Origin: Myxococcales bacterium
GTDB lineage: Bacteria > Myxococcota_A > Polyangia > Fen-1088
NCBI GenBank assembly: GCA_003170035.1
Contig: PMZX01000022.1
Span: forward strand, 136 to 6,217
Length of the DNA stretch: 6,082 bases
Reading direction: 5' to 3'
Shown: positions 1-5,664 of the stretch, piece by piece
Numbering within the stretch: the first letter of the stretch is position 1
Layout of the letters: the number at the start of each line of letters is the position of its first letter
Notes under the pieces: model-generated
What the model saw: the letters and a program-made list of their open reading frames with translations, nothing else
What the model was told of the DNA's origin: nothing
Databases searched by the model: none
Translations under genes and position numbers: made by a program

Positions 1-359
1 AGTGCGATTCCAACAACGTGACAGCACAGCACCAGATGACGATTGAACTCAGCACTCCTACGCATGGAACCCCCCTTTGCTTTCTATTTGTCGATGTTTG
101 GAGGAGCCCGCGTCCCTGGTTGCGGCCCTCCGGCCGCTGAGCGTGCTCCCGCAAACGGCGCAAGGCTGAACCCAAATGCCTCGGGTTGTCAACTGTCAAG
201 AGTCTGTATGTCTCGATACGAGTGATGGGCCAGAATTCAGGCCGGCTGCCCGGCTTGAACCTGGAAAGCGCGGAGGGGCTTGGTGCCGATGCGCAGGAAT
301 AGGTTGCTGTGCTTGATGGGCAACTTGCGCTCTCAGCTTTCTGATGCGACTTTCTGATC
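1..359. other. Left-edge region with no supportable gene
   Basis: No reading frame here looks like a real complete gene. On the + strand the three frames entering from the left edge stop at 19-21, 44-46 and 138-140, so one could be the tail of a gene that starts outside the window, but none has a recognisable motif and I cannot choose between them. One minus-strand frame (ATG at 359-361) stays open to the left edge, but its translation is Ser/Arg/Pro-rich and matches nothing I know. A GC-rich hairpin lies at 122-137, and a 9-base direct repeat sits just before the next gene. No convincing promoter is visible. Confidence 0.5.
122..137. terminator. GC-rich hairpin, possible weak terminator
   Basis: A perfect 6-bp stem (GCGGCC at 122-127 and GGCCGC at 132-137) encloses a 4-base loop. 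No T-run follows on either side, so it is not a classical intrinsic terminator. It could mark the end of a gene lying to the left of the window. In GC-rich DNA such a stem can also arise by chance. Confidence 0.2.
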
Positions 360-938
360 ATGAGTCTTTCCTTTCCCACACGAGCGCTGTTCGTCCCCGG
401 TCGAGGCGAGGCGGTCGCTGACTTTCTGGCGTGGCGCGCGGCTTTCGACGAGGTCGGCGGGATTGACTTCGACGATCGGTTTGCCCGACTCGGATTCGGT
501 GCACAGGTCGCACAGGCTGCGGATCTCATCGCGCGTGCGCACTCCTACAATACACTTCTCGTCGGGCGGTCGTTTGGAGCTTGGCTCGTGCTGCACGCGT
601 TGCTCGGCCGAACTGATCGCTTTGATGGCACCGTCTTGCTGCTGGCGCCTGTGCTCGGCTACGGAGGTTCGGGGAACGTCGGATTCATCGGCCCGCGGGC
701 GCGCATTTTCTGGAAAAGCGTCGAAGCGGGACGCCCGATGCCGGCATCCCGAGTGGTCCTCGTGGCAGGACTTGTCGACGCACAATGCCCCATTGAGCTC
801 GCGCGTAGGTTGGCCCGGTGGTGGCCGATCGAACTTCACGAATGGCGCGTTGGCCACGTTCTCGATGCGTGGACTTCGGCGGACCTAGCTCGAAAGGTCG
901 AGGCTGTGGCTCGCCAGAACCCCATCTGCGAGCAGTGA
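360..938 (+). CDS. Small alpha/beta-hydrolase
   Basis: This 192-residue protein looks like a compact serine hydrolase of the alpha/beta-hydrolase fold; its substrate is unknown. The nucleophile elbow G69-R70-S71-F72-G73 fits G-x-S-x-G and follows a hydrophobic strand (TLLVG). D140, in AGLVDAQCP after the strand VVLVAG, is the likely acid. H166, in VGHVLD near the C-terminus, is the likely base. The N-terminal strand ALFVPGRGE (residues 9-17) sits where the oxyanion-hole loop normally lies. The length suits small single-domain members without a lid. No signal peptide or membrane segment is visible, so it is probably cytoplasmic. ATG 360 is chosen because the first strand starts within ten residues of it, but no Shine-Dalgarno site is visible. 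It stands alone, with a long gap before it and transposon debris after it. The fold is fairly certain; esterase, thioesterase or dienelactone-hydrolase-like activity cannot be told apart. Confidence 0.85.
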   Translation: MSLSFPTRALFVPGRGEAVADFLAWRAAFDEVGGIDFDDRFARLGFGAQVAQAADLIARAHSYNTLLVGRSFGAWLVLHALLGRTDRFDGTVLLLAPVLGYGGSGNVGFIGPRARIFWKSVEAGRPMPASRVVLVAGLVDAQCPIELARRLARWWPIELHEWRVGHVLDAWTSADLARKVEAVARQNPICEQ

Positions 939-973
939 CGTGATGATGGCGCTGGCTGCGCGTTGAGGAAGGG

Positions 974-1004
974 CGTCCAAGGATGGGCGTGTGCCGCTTG
1001 GACG
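974..1004. terminator. Stem-loop downstream of the hydrolase
   Basis: CGTCCAAG (974-981) and CTTGGACG (997-1004) form a perfect 8-bp inverted repeat around a 15-base loop, 35 bases after the hydrolase stop codon. There is no T-tract, so an intrinsic terminator is only a possibility. It also lies about 85 bases beyond the 3' end of the transposase remnant on the minus strand, so it could equally belong to insertion-sequence debris. Confidence 0.25.
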
Positions 1005-1089
1005 GCCATCGTCCAGCAGATCACGACATGGCGGCGAGGCCCCTGGGCGGATCTCGGCCACGCTCGCCCCACGCGAACGCCAGCGCCGA

Positions 1090-1368
1090 TCAGGTAGCCA
1101 GGCGTTCGTAGCGGTGGTGTAGGCCGCCGACTTCGGGCAGCTCCACGATCTCGCCCATGCTCGGAGGGTGGACGGCTCTCGGCTCCGGCGCGTTCTTGCC
1201 CAGCGACAGATGCGTTCGCGACCGAGGGTAGTAAGCGAAATAGGATTTCAAGATCCGGTGCAGGTGCTGCTCGCCCAGGACAATCACGTGATCGAGACAC
1301 TCTCGGCGCATAGATCCCACCAGGCGCTCAGCGTATGGATTCTGCCAGGGTGATCGCGGTGCGGTGAA
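1090..1368 (-). pseudogene. Integrase-core transposase, C-terminal fragment
   Basis: Reading the minus strand from 1368 to the TGA at 1092-1090 gives 92 codons that match the C-terminal end of the integrase-core (rve, DDE) transposases common in proteobacterial and myxobacterial genomes. The fragment opens with APRSPWQNPYAERLVGS, whose YAER glutamate is the third acidic catalytic residue of the DDE triad. It continues RRECLDHVIV, YFAYYPRSRTHLSL and the characteristic ending VGGLHHRYERLA. The frame meets a stop at 1411-1413, and the expected sequence just upstream of the catalytic block (the second Asp with its HDRD-like motif) is absent, so similarity breaks off at about 1369-1377. It lacks the N-terminal two thirds of the usual protein of about 330-370 residues and cannot be active. 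The likely N-terminal part of the same family lies about 3.2 kb away at 4534-4805 on the same strand. Confidence 0.9.
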
Positions 1369-1474
1369 AAAGATACCCCCATTCGATTTGCCTAGGCACT
1401 CGGGCTTGCTCTAGGTGTGCGGCGAGTCGTGAGATTCCTGTAAGGAGCTGCGCAGACGCGGGACAAGCAGAGGG
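1369..1474. promoter_or_regulatory. Short gap that must hold the lipoprotein-pair promoter
   Basis: Only about 100 bases separate the transposase break from the first lipoprotein start codon, so any promoter of the tandem pair should be here or inside the fragment. I see no good -35/-10 pair. A strong Shine-Dalgarno-like TAAGGAG lies at 1441-1447, but it is 27 bases ahead of the ATG used, with no in-frame ATG, GTG or TTG at the right distance. Confidence 0.25.
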
Positions 1475-2995
1475 ATGACAGCAGCAACCGTGTACGAGAT
1501 CGGTCGATGTGCGGAAAATGACGCCGATGTTGACTTACGCGAGAGGCGGCGATGCGCGAGGCGTCGTCGGGTTCTTGTCCCATTCGTGCTGTTTGCTTGC
1601 GGAGGTCTAGCCGCCTGCCACCACGGCATGAATGTCGGGAAGCGGGGCACGGGCGGCAATGGTAGCAGCGGCAAGGGTGGGCAGTCCGGAGCGGGGCAGG
1701 GGGCGGGAGGAGCTGCAGGTTCAGGAGGATCCCCAAACGGTGCCGCCGGAAGGGGAGCTGCAGGAGCCACGGGTTCCGGTGGAAGCCCCAGCGGCACCAC
1801 CGGAGGGGGACCGGGAGGAGCCACGGGTTCCGGAGGAGTCCGCAGCCGCACCGCCGGAACGGCCAGCGCCGATGCGGGCGCTGCTGGGGCAGGCGGCATC
1901 GCCAACCCAGGGGACGGCGGGGCAGCGGGCTCGACAGCAAGTCCGGAGCCCGTTGATAACAGACCCCCGCGCCCGGATTGGAAACCACCCTTCACCACTC
2001 CCCTGGGGCTCCCGGGCTGGCAACAAAGCACCCACCCCATCTGCGACGCGAATCAGGGGGTGTTCTCGCGTGGGGCATTCGATGTCTGGGCTGATGATCG
2101 GGGGATCTTCGCGATGGTTGGCGACGGCTGCGCGCCCGACTTGGGTGTTCAATGCGGTGGTGGGGAAGGCGCTTCCATCAAATTCAATTCCGGCTCTGGC
2201 TGGCAGCTTCTCTATCAGTTCCCGCCGGGAATCACCGAAAGCCCAAGGCTATGGCCCAGCGTTACCGATGGTGCGCTCCTTGTGACGGGGACATTCGACC
2301 AGTATGGCGTTGGGATGGCCTTCATCGACAACGGCGTTTCCGCCTTTCACGCAACGGTCGACGGCTATGGAGCCTATGGCGGATTCGCCGTCGGCCCGGA
2401 CCTGGCCTACGTCATCGAGGCAAGCCTGCTTAGGTATTCCGGCGGAGCCTGGTCGACGGTCGGCGACTTGGGACTGGCAGACTGGCTGCCGCTGCTGGCG
2501 GTCTGGGCGGATCCTCAGGGCGCGATCGTCACGGGCTACAACCAAACCATCGCGACGCAAGAGGGGACCGGCCCTATGACGACTCTATCGGGCGTTCCCG
2601 CCGGGGAATATCGGGCGGTGTGGGCGTTTGGGCGCAACGACGTGTGGTTTGGCAACACCGCGGCCCAGCTTCTGCACTACGACGGCAGCAAATGGCAAGT
2701 GCATTCTACCGGAGCCAACAGCATGGATGGCATCCGGAACCTTTGGGGGGTGTCTGGCACTGTGTACTTCACGACCAGTAGGGAATTCGGCCGGTGGAAC
2801 GGCTCGCAGGTCGAAATACTGCTCGAGGCTGCCAGCGCAGATCTTGTCGGCGAGGCCACAGACTTTTTCGGTACGATTTGGGGGCGATCGGCCAACGAAG
2901 TGTTCATCGCCATCAGGGACTCGAGGTACCGGAACAACGCTTGCGGCAGCGTCTTCATGCTCTGGTTCGACGGTGCACAATTCCACCAGTTTTAG
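1475..2995 (+). CDS. Lipoprotein with Gly-rich linker and propeller-like domain (paralog 1)
   Basis: I recognise no named family; the enzymatic or binding role is unknown. The predicted 506-residue protein has an Arg-rich stretch, a hydrophobic segment (about residues 33-47, VLVPFVLFACGGLAA) and a lipobox L45-A46-A47-C48, so it is probably exported and anchored as a lipoprotein. Residues about 57-160 are a Gly/Ala/Ser/Pro linker containing three 18-residue repeats. Residues about 190-506 form a globular, Trp/Gly/Asp-rich region with recurring strand-turn units such as FDVWADDRG (from residue 202), VWAFGRNDVW (from residue 382), LLHYDGSKW and IWGRSANEVF. This resembles beta-propeller or Kelch/WD-like blades. 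C190 and C490 bracket the domain and are conserved in the next gene. The start is uncertain: 47 residues before the lipid cysteine is long, and AGAGGG touches the ATG directly. The TAG stop lies 12 nt before the downstream paralog, suggesting one transcript. Confidence 0.85.
   Translation: MTAATVYEIGRCAENDADVDLRERRRCARRRRVLVPFVLFACGGLAACHHGMNVGKRGTGGNGSSGKGGQSGAGQGAGGAAGSGGSPNGAAGRGAAGATGSGGSPSGTTGGGPGGATGSGGVRSRTAGTASADAGAAGAGGIANPGDGGAAGSTASPEPVDNRPPRPDWKPPFTTPLGLPGWQQSTHPICDANQGVFSRGAFDVWADDRGIFAMVGDGCAPDLGVQCGGGEGASIKFNSGSGWQLLYQFPPGITESPRLWPSVTDGALLVTGTFDQYGVGMAFIDNGVSAFHATVDGYGAYGGFAVGPDLAYVIEASLLRYSGGAWSTVGDLGLADWLPLLAVWADPQGAIVTGYNQTIATQEGTGPMTTLSGVPAGEYRAVWAFGRNDVWFGNTAAQLLHYDGSKWQVHSTGANSMDGIRNLWGVSGTVYFTTSREFGRWNGSQVEILLEAASADLVGEATDFFGTIWGRSANEVFIAIRDSRYRNNACGSVFMLWFDGAQFHQF
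1709..1870 (+). repeat. 54-bp in-frame tandem repeat, three copies
   Basis: Three consecutive 54-base units (1709-1762, 1763-1816, 1817-1870) encode 18-residue blocks in the linker of the first lipoprotein. The blocks begin GAAGSGGSPNG, GATGSGGSPSG and GATGSGGVRSR. Conservation is best in the first half of each unit and fades in the third. The exact multiple of three keeps the frame, as expected when a linker grows by slippage or unequal recombination. Confidence 0.8.
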
Positions 2996-3007
2996 TGAGC
3001 ATCGAGA

Positions 3008-4405
3008 ATGCAAATGGTGGCAAGGCCGACAACCAACACGAGGCCGCGAAGCGCGCTTTGGGTCTTTCTCATGCTGCTCGCCGACGGTCCGGGCGGCATC
3101 GGCTGCGGCCGGACGAGCATGGGCGACCAACCTGTCAGTCGCGCCGGCGGCGGCGCCCCTCAGGCGTCGAAGCAGGACGCCGGTTCCGGCGACCACCCGA
3201 TCGATGGAGGGTCGGCCGCCGGTGGGGGGGCTGGTGCGAGCCCCAACGCTGCATCCGGGGGCAGCGCAGGCGTTGGCGGACGGGGCACAGGCGGAGCCGG
3301 TGGCGGTGCTGGGCGGACGAGTGGCGCAGTCACCGGGGGCGCAGGTGTTGGCGGACGGGGCTCGGGCGGAGCGGGTGGCACTGCTGGGGGCGCCGGCGGC
3401 GCAGTCGCGGGGGGCACAGGTTCGGGCGGCGCGTCGGCAGGACCTCTGTGGCGGGACAGTCACGAGGCATTCTGCCCGAGGAGCAACGCCAATTCAGCAT
3501 TCGCTGATGTTTGGAGCGACGATCGCGGCGTCTTTGTGCTCGCGTCCGACGCGAACAGTCATCTTGCAATTTGGTCCAACATCGGGACGGGCTGGCAAAT
3601 GACCTTCAACTGGCCCGGAGAGGCCAACGACCTGTATCAGGGTGGACTGAAGGGATTCCCAGACGGACCGCTTGTCGTGTATGGCGGTTTCCCTTGCGGC
3701 ATCCAATTCGTCGACGGTAGGGGCGCCGAATGCAGCGCGGCCGCGAACTTCGTTGTGGACCTGTCGGTGGTAAATGCCAGCCTTGCCTATGCTGTCAACT
3801 ATGATCGAGTGCTTCAGTTTGATGGCAAATTCTGGACCCAGCTCGGCGATCCTTTGCCGGGCGTGAGTTGGGCGAATGCCGTATGGGCCGACTCGTCGAC
3901 CGTCGTGGTCGGCGCCGATGGAAACGGAGGCGGAGGCCTCGTCTTCAAGATTGAATCCGGCGGCGCTCCGGTGTTGCAGGCAGGACTGTCGCCACAGATT
4001 AATCCGATCGCTGCGTGGAGCTTTGGTGCTTCGGATATTTGGGTCGGCGACGACCAAGGGCAGATCGTTCACTACGACGGCGCTGGGTGGTCGGAGATGG
4101 CCACGATCCCGTACAGCGGCTCCGGATCTCGGCCTGTCTCGCGCTCCGGCGGCGCAGGGACCAAGCTCAAGCTTTGGGGCAACAACGGCAGTCTGTTCGC
4201 GATTGCTGGAAACATCTTCGGCCAATGGGATGGAACGCGATTCAAGATTCTCGATTCGCTCGACAGTGACGCGTATTTCGCAGGGCTTTGGGGCAACTCT
4301 CCGTCGGAGGTCTTCCTGGCAGTGCATGATGGGCAAAGCACCGCCGACAAATGCGGGCCGCTTCGGGTTTGGTGGTTCAACGGTTCCGTGGTCGGGCCGC
4401 TTTGA
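3008..4405 (+). CDS. Lipoprotein with Gly-rich linker and propeller-like domain (paralog 2)
   Basis: This 465-residue protein has the same layout as its upstream neighbour and is clearly its paralog; the function is unknown. An N-terminal segment with Arg residues is followed by the hydrophobic stretch ALWVFLMLLA (16-25). G-I-G-C33 then makes a plausible but non-canonical lipobox (Gly at -3), so lipidation is likely rather than certain. Residues about 40-147 are a Gly/Ala/Ser linker with a duplicated 25-residue block. Residues about 156-465 match paralog 1 motif by motif: ADVWSDDRG (W169) with FDVWADDRG, GTGWQ with GSGWQ, WSFGASDIWVG (from W337) with WAFGRNDVWFG, IVHYDGAGW with LLHYDGSKW, and LWGNSPSEVF with IWGRSANEVF. 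C156 and C449 occupy the same bracketing positions as C190 and C490 there. ATG 3014, the third codon, may be the true start, since GAG at 3004-3006 is better spaced for it. It probably forms an operon with the gene 12 nt upstream. Confidence 0.85.
   Translation: MQMVARPTTNTRPRSALWVFLMLLADGPGGIGCGRTSMGDQPVSRAGGGAPQASKQDAGSGDHPIDGGSAAGGGAGASPNAASGGSAGVGGRGTGGAGGGAGRTSGAVTGGAGVGGRGSGGAGGTAGGAGGAVAGGTGSGGASAGPLWRDSHEAFCPRSNANSAFADVWSDDRGVFVLASDANSHLAIWSNIGTGWQMTFNWPGEANDLYQGGLKGFPDGPLVVYGGFPCGIQFVDGRGAECSAAANFVVDLSVVNASLAYAVNYDRVLQFDGKFWTQLGDPLPGVSWANAVWADSSTVVVGADGNGGGGLVFKIESGGAPVLQAGLSPQINPIAAWSFGASDIWVGDDQGQIVHYDGAGWSEMATIPYSGSGSRPVSRSGGAGTKLKLWGNNGSLFAIAGNIFGQWDGTRFKILDSLDSDAYFAGLWGNSPSEVFLAVHDGQSTADKCGPLRVWWFNGSVVGPL
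3266..3415 (+). repeat. 75-bp in-frame tandem duplication
   Basis: Two adjacent 75-base units (3266-3340 and 3341-3415) encode 25-residue blocks of the Gly-rich linker of the second lipoprotein, both beginning AGVGGRG. By eye 19 of the 25 residues agree. The period differs from the 54-base repeat in the upstream paralog, so the two linkers appear to have expanded separately. Confidence 0.8.
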
Positions 4406-4408
4406 TGC

Positions 4409-4528
4409 GATCGGCGTCGCCGCGCCGCTGCCCGGGGACAGGGACGGCCGAAGACAGCGGCCAAGATCGCTGCATTGGTTGTCAGGATGGAGAGAGAGAA
4501 CACCTGGGGCTACACGCGCCTCGAAGGT
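4409..4528 (+). pseudogene. Integrase-type transposase remnant, plus strand
   Basis: One frame, starting four bases after the second lipoprotein's stop, reads an Arg-rich stretch, then GRPKTAAKIAALVVRM and ERENTWGYTRLEG (WGYTRLEG at 4505-4528). This is the segment that precedes the catalytic core in integrase-core transposases, of the pattern GRP, then LV-RM--EN--WGY-R--G. After 4528 the expected continuation (ALxNLGH-like) is not convincing. No start codon, catalytic residue or full domain remains, so it is a fragment. Its WGYTR signature differs from the WGAPR signature of the minus-strand remnant next to it, so these look like two different elements abutting at about 4529-4533. Recognition rests on memory of the family, without a database search. 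Confidence 0.65.
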
Positions 4529-4533
4529 GGAGG

Positions 4534-4805
4534 CGGCATCAGGCGTGAGACCTCACGTTCGGAGATCACGATACCGAGTTCGAGGAGTTCGCCGTGCGGG
4601 GCGCACCCCAGCCCAGGTTTGCGGCGGCCATGCGCTTGCCAGCGCGACCAGACCCGAGAGAGCGCGATCCAGAAGAGGCGGTCAGGATGAGTCAGGCGCA
4701 GCCGCGGGTCGCGGCGTTTGAAGTAAGGTTCTCAAGCACGAGGCCGCCACGGGTGCGGAGAGCTGAGCCAAGGGCGCCGAAGAAGCTCAAGAGGATGGCA
4801 GCCAT
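4534..4805 (-). pseudogene. Integrase-core transposase, decayed N-terminal fragment
   Basis: On the minus strand, ATG 4805-4803 opens MAAILLSFFGALGSALRTR followed by GGLVLENL, the typical N-terminus of integrase-core transposases of the WGAPR/HGEL type. A frameshift with loss of several codons occurs near 4725. The adjacent frame then gives KRRDPRLRLTHPDRLFW and IALSRVWSRWQA (to 4633). A further deletion of roughly 50 residues precedes NLGWGAPR (4619-4596, yet another frame), and HGELLELGIVISEREVSR follows, ending in LMP at 4534. The order of these blocks matches the family, so this is one decayed gene and not chance similarity. The catalytic part is missing here. The C-terminal block at 1090-1368 is on the same strand and of the type usually paired with this N-terminus, which suggests one gene split by the intervening DNA. 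Confidence 0.8.
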
Positions 4806-4814
4806 CACGTGATG
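4803..4814. repeat. 12-bp perfect palindrome
   Basis: CATCACGTGATG is a perfect palindrome overlapping the start codon of the decayed minus-strand transposase. It could have been an operator or transposase-binding site, or be chance. Confidence 0.35.
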
Positions 4815-4840
4815 ATGCCGCAAGTCGGAAGCGGGCATAG

Positions 4841-4973
4841 ACGGTTCAGTGCGATGGTGCCGACGTGCTCGGCCACTCTGCCACCGTCGGCCAGAGCGGG
4901 GACGCCGATGGGGTTTTGGCTAGGCACAGGAGGACGGATTCACTGAACCGTTGAGGTAGGACATTTTCACTGA
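4841..4973. repeat. Direct and inverted repeats resembling insertion-sequence ends
   Basis: ACGGTTCAGTG (4841-4851) is a perfect 11-bp inverted repeat of CACTGAACCGT (4941-4951). The second arm overlaps a direct repeat: GGACGGATTCACTGA (4932-4946) and GGACATTTTCACTGA (4959-4973), identical at 12 of 15 positions with a 27-base period. Clusters of related short repeats in both orientations are typical of ends recognised by transposases, for example in IS21-like elements, and transposase debris lies immediately to the left. I cannot assign the repeats to a particular element, and no complete element is bounded by them in this window. Confidence 0.45.
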
Positions 4974-4998
4974 CCCAAGACATGACCTTGCGAAGGGA

Positions 4999-5027
4999 TT
5001 GGAAGGGCGTTCGAACCCGGTTACACT
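4999..5027 (+). promoter_or_regulatory. Candidate sigma-70-type promoter for the cysteine-rich lipoprotein
   Basis: TTGGAA (4999-5004) and TACACT (5022-5027) each match the -35 and -10 consensus at 4 of 6 positions and are separated by the ideal 17 bases. Transcription would begin near 5034, giving a leader of about 20 bases before the ATG at 5053. The match is modest, and GC-rich myxobacterial promoters are hard to judge by eye. Confidence 0.4.
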
Positions 5028-5036
5028 TGGGACGAC

Positions 5037-5044
5037 AAAGAGGG
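5037..5044 (+). promoter_or_regulatory. Ribosome binding site that fixes the start at 5053
   Basis: AAAGAGGG ends 8 bases before ATG 5053, good spacing for a Shine-Dalgarno site. It favours ATG 5053 over the upstream in-frame codon at 4999, which would put 18 extra polar residues ahead of the signal peptide. Confidence 0.6.
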
Positions 5045-5052
5045 CTTGCTCA

Positions 5053-5469
5053 ATGATGGCAAAGGCGTGTTTGAACCTTTGGCTCATTCCTGCGGTTTTG
5101 GCCGTCGGAGGCAGCGCCTGTGGCGGCGGTGGCTCCAACACCAGTGGGGTGGTTTCGTGTACGATGGAAAACAGGGACGTTTTCGGGGTGGTGATGATCT
5201 GCGAAGAGATGCCAGCGAGCTACAAATCGCAGCTCCAGCAGACTTGTGTGCTCAGCGCAGACGGCGGTATGGGGACTGGGGGCATCAGCGCGCACCTCGC
5301 GGACGGCCCGTGCTCCCACGTGAACGCGCTCGGAGGCTGCAAGGTCACGAGCAGCGGCGTCACCGTGACCACCTGGTACTTCCAGAGCAACGGAGTCGGC
5401 GGCGCGAACGGCACGCCGGCCGACATCCAGACGATGTGCAGTGGGATCGGCACGTTCGTTGCGCCCTGA
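5053..5469 (+). CDS. Small six-cysteine lipoprotein, unknown function
   Basis: I do not recognise a named family. From ATG 5053 the product has 138 residues. It starts with a short signal peptide (MMAKAC, then the hydrophobic NLWLIPAVLAVGG) and a lipobox-like G20-S21-A22-C23 followed by four glycines, fitting export and lipid anchoring. The -3 Gly is non-canonical but common in the Gly-rich lipoproteins of these bacteria. The mature part contains exactly six cysteines, C36, C50, C65, C87, C96 and C129, enough for three disulfides in a small secreted fold. It ends MCSGIGTFVAP, and the pattern of spaced cysteines with a C-terminal Cys-x-x-x-G-T-F-V motif resembles uncharacterised myxobacterial lipoproteins as I remember them. 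Its own promoter and ribosome binding site are visible upstream. Transposon debris separates it from the propeller-like pair, so it need not share their function. Confidence 0.8.
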   Translation: MMAKACLNLWLIPAVLAVGGSACGGGGSNTSGVVSCTMENRDVFGVVMICEEMPASYKSQLQQTCVLSADGGMGTGGISAHLADGPCSHVNALGGCKVTSSGVTVTTWYFQSNGVGGANGTPADIQTMCSGIGTFVAP

Positions 5470-5514
5470 ACAGAGAATTCGGCAACGTCCGCAGAGCAGG
5501 ATGGGGAGGGGGCC

Positions 5515-5524
5515 GGAAGCTTCC
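5515..5524. repeat. 10-bp palindrome after the cysteine-rich lipoprotein
   Basis: GGAAGCTTCC is a perfect palindrome 46 bases past the stop codon. It has no loop and no T-run, so it is a poor terminator. No gene can be supported in the surrounding gap 5470-5664. Confidence 0.2.
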
Positions 5525-5664
5525 CTAGGTGGCGCCGCCGGCGATGGTGAATGCCAGACGGGACGCCCGTTGACGGGGTCGAGGCACATTGAAGTAGATG
5601 TTGTGGCGCTGGATGACTCACTCGGTCTTCATGTCGAAGACCGGAATGCCGATGGATACACGTC

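Larger units (their letters stand above)
4406..5052. other. Gene-free stretch filled with insertion-sequence debris
   Basis: No intact gene is visible between the second propeller-like lipoprotein and the cysteine-rich lipoprotein. From left to right it holds the plus-strand transposase remnant, the minus-strand decayed transposase, a 12-bp palindrome (4803-4814), end-like repeats (4841-4973) and a candidate promoter for the next gene. Open frames here, such as 4475-4690 and 4594-4812 on +, are low-complexity and explained by these remnants. Confidence 0.7.

Noticed and set aside
333..857. 174-codon open frame on the minus strand opposite the hydrolase
   Set aside because: It is antisense to a gene with a full catalytic triad, and its translation is polar low-complexity without motifs, as expected for a shadow frame in GC-rich DNA.
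1392..2040. Long Pro/Leu-rich minus-strand frames opposite the first lipoprotein linker
   Set aside because: Pro-rich translations are the antisense of Gly-rich codons. The plus frame has a lipobox and a conserved paralogous domain.
2585..3463. 292-codon minus-strand frame spanning the junction of the two lipoprotein genes
   Set aside because: It crosses the end of one gene and the Gly-rich start of the next, shows no motif, and is explained by antisense composition.
3494..4336. 280-codon minus-strand frame opposite the second propeller-like domain
   Set aside because: The plus strand is supported by paralogy to the neighbouring gene. The minus translation has no recognisable domain.
938..4817. 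Shared 11-mer ACGTGATGATG at 938-948 and 4807-4817 as a possible target-site duplication around the split transposase
   Set aside because: A few 11-base matches are expected by chance in 6 kb, and the right copy lies too close to the transposase start codon to be an element boundary.
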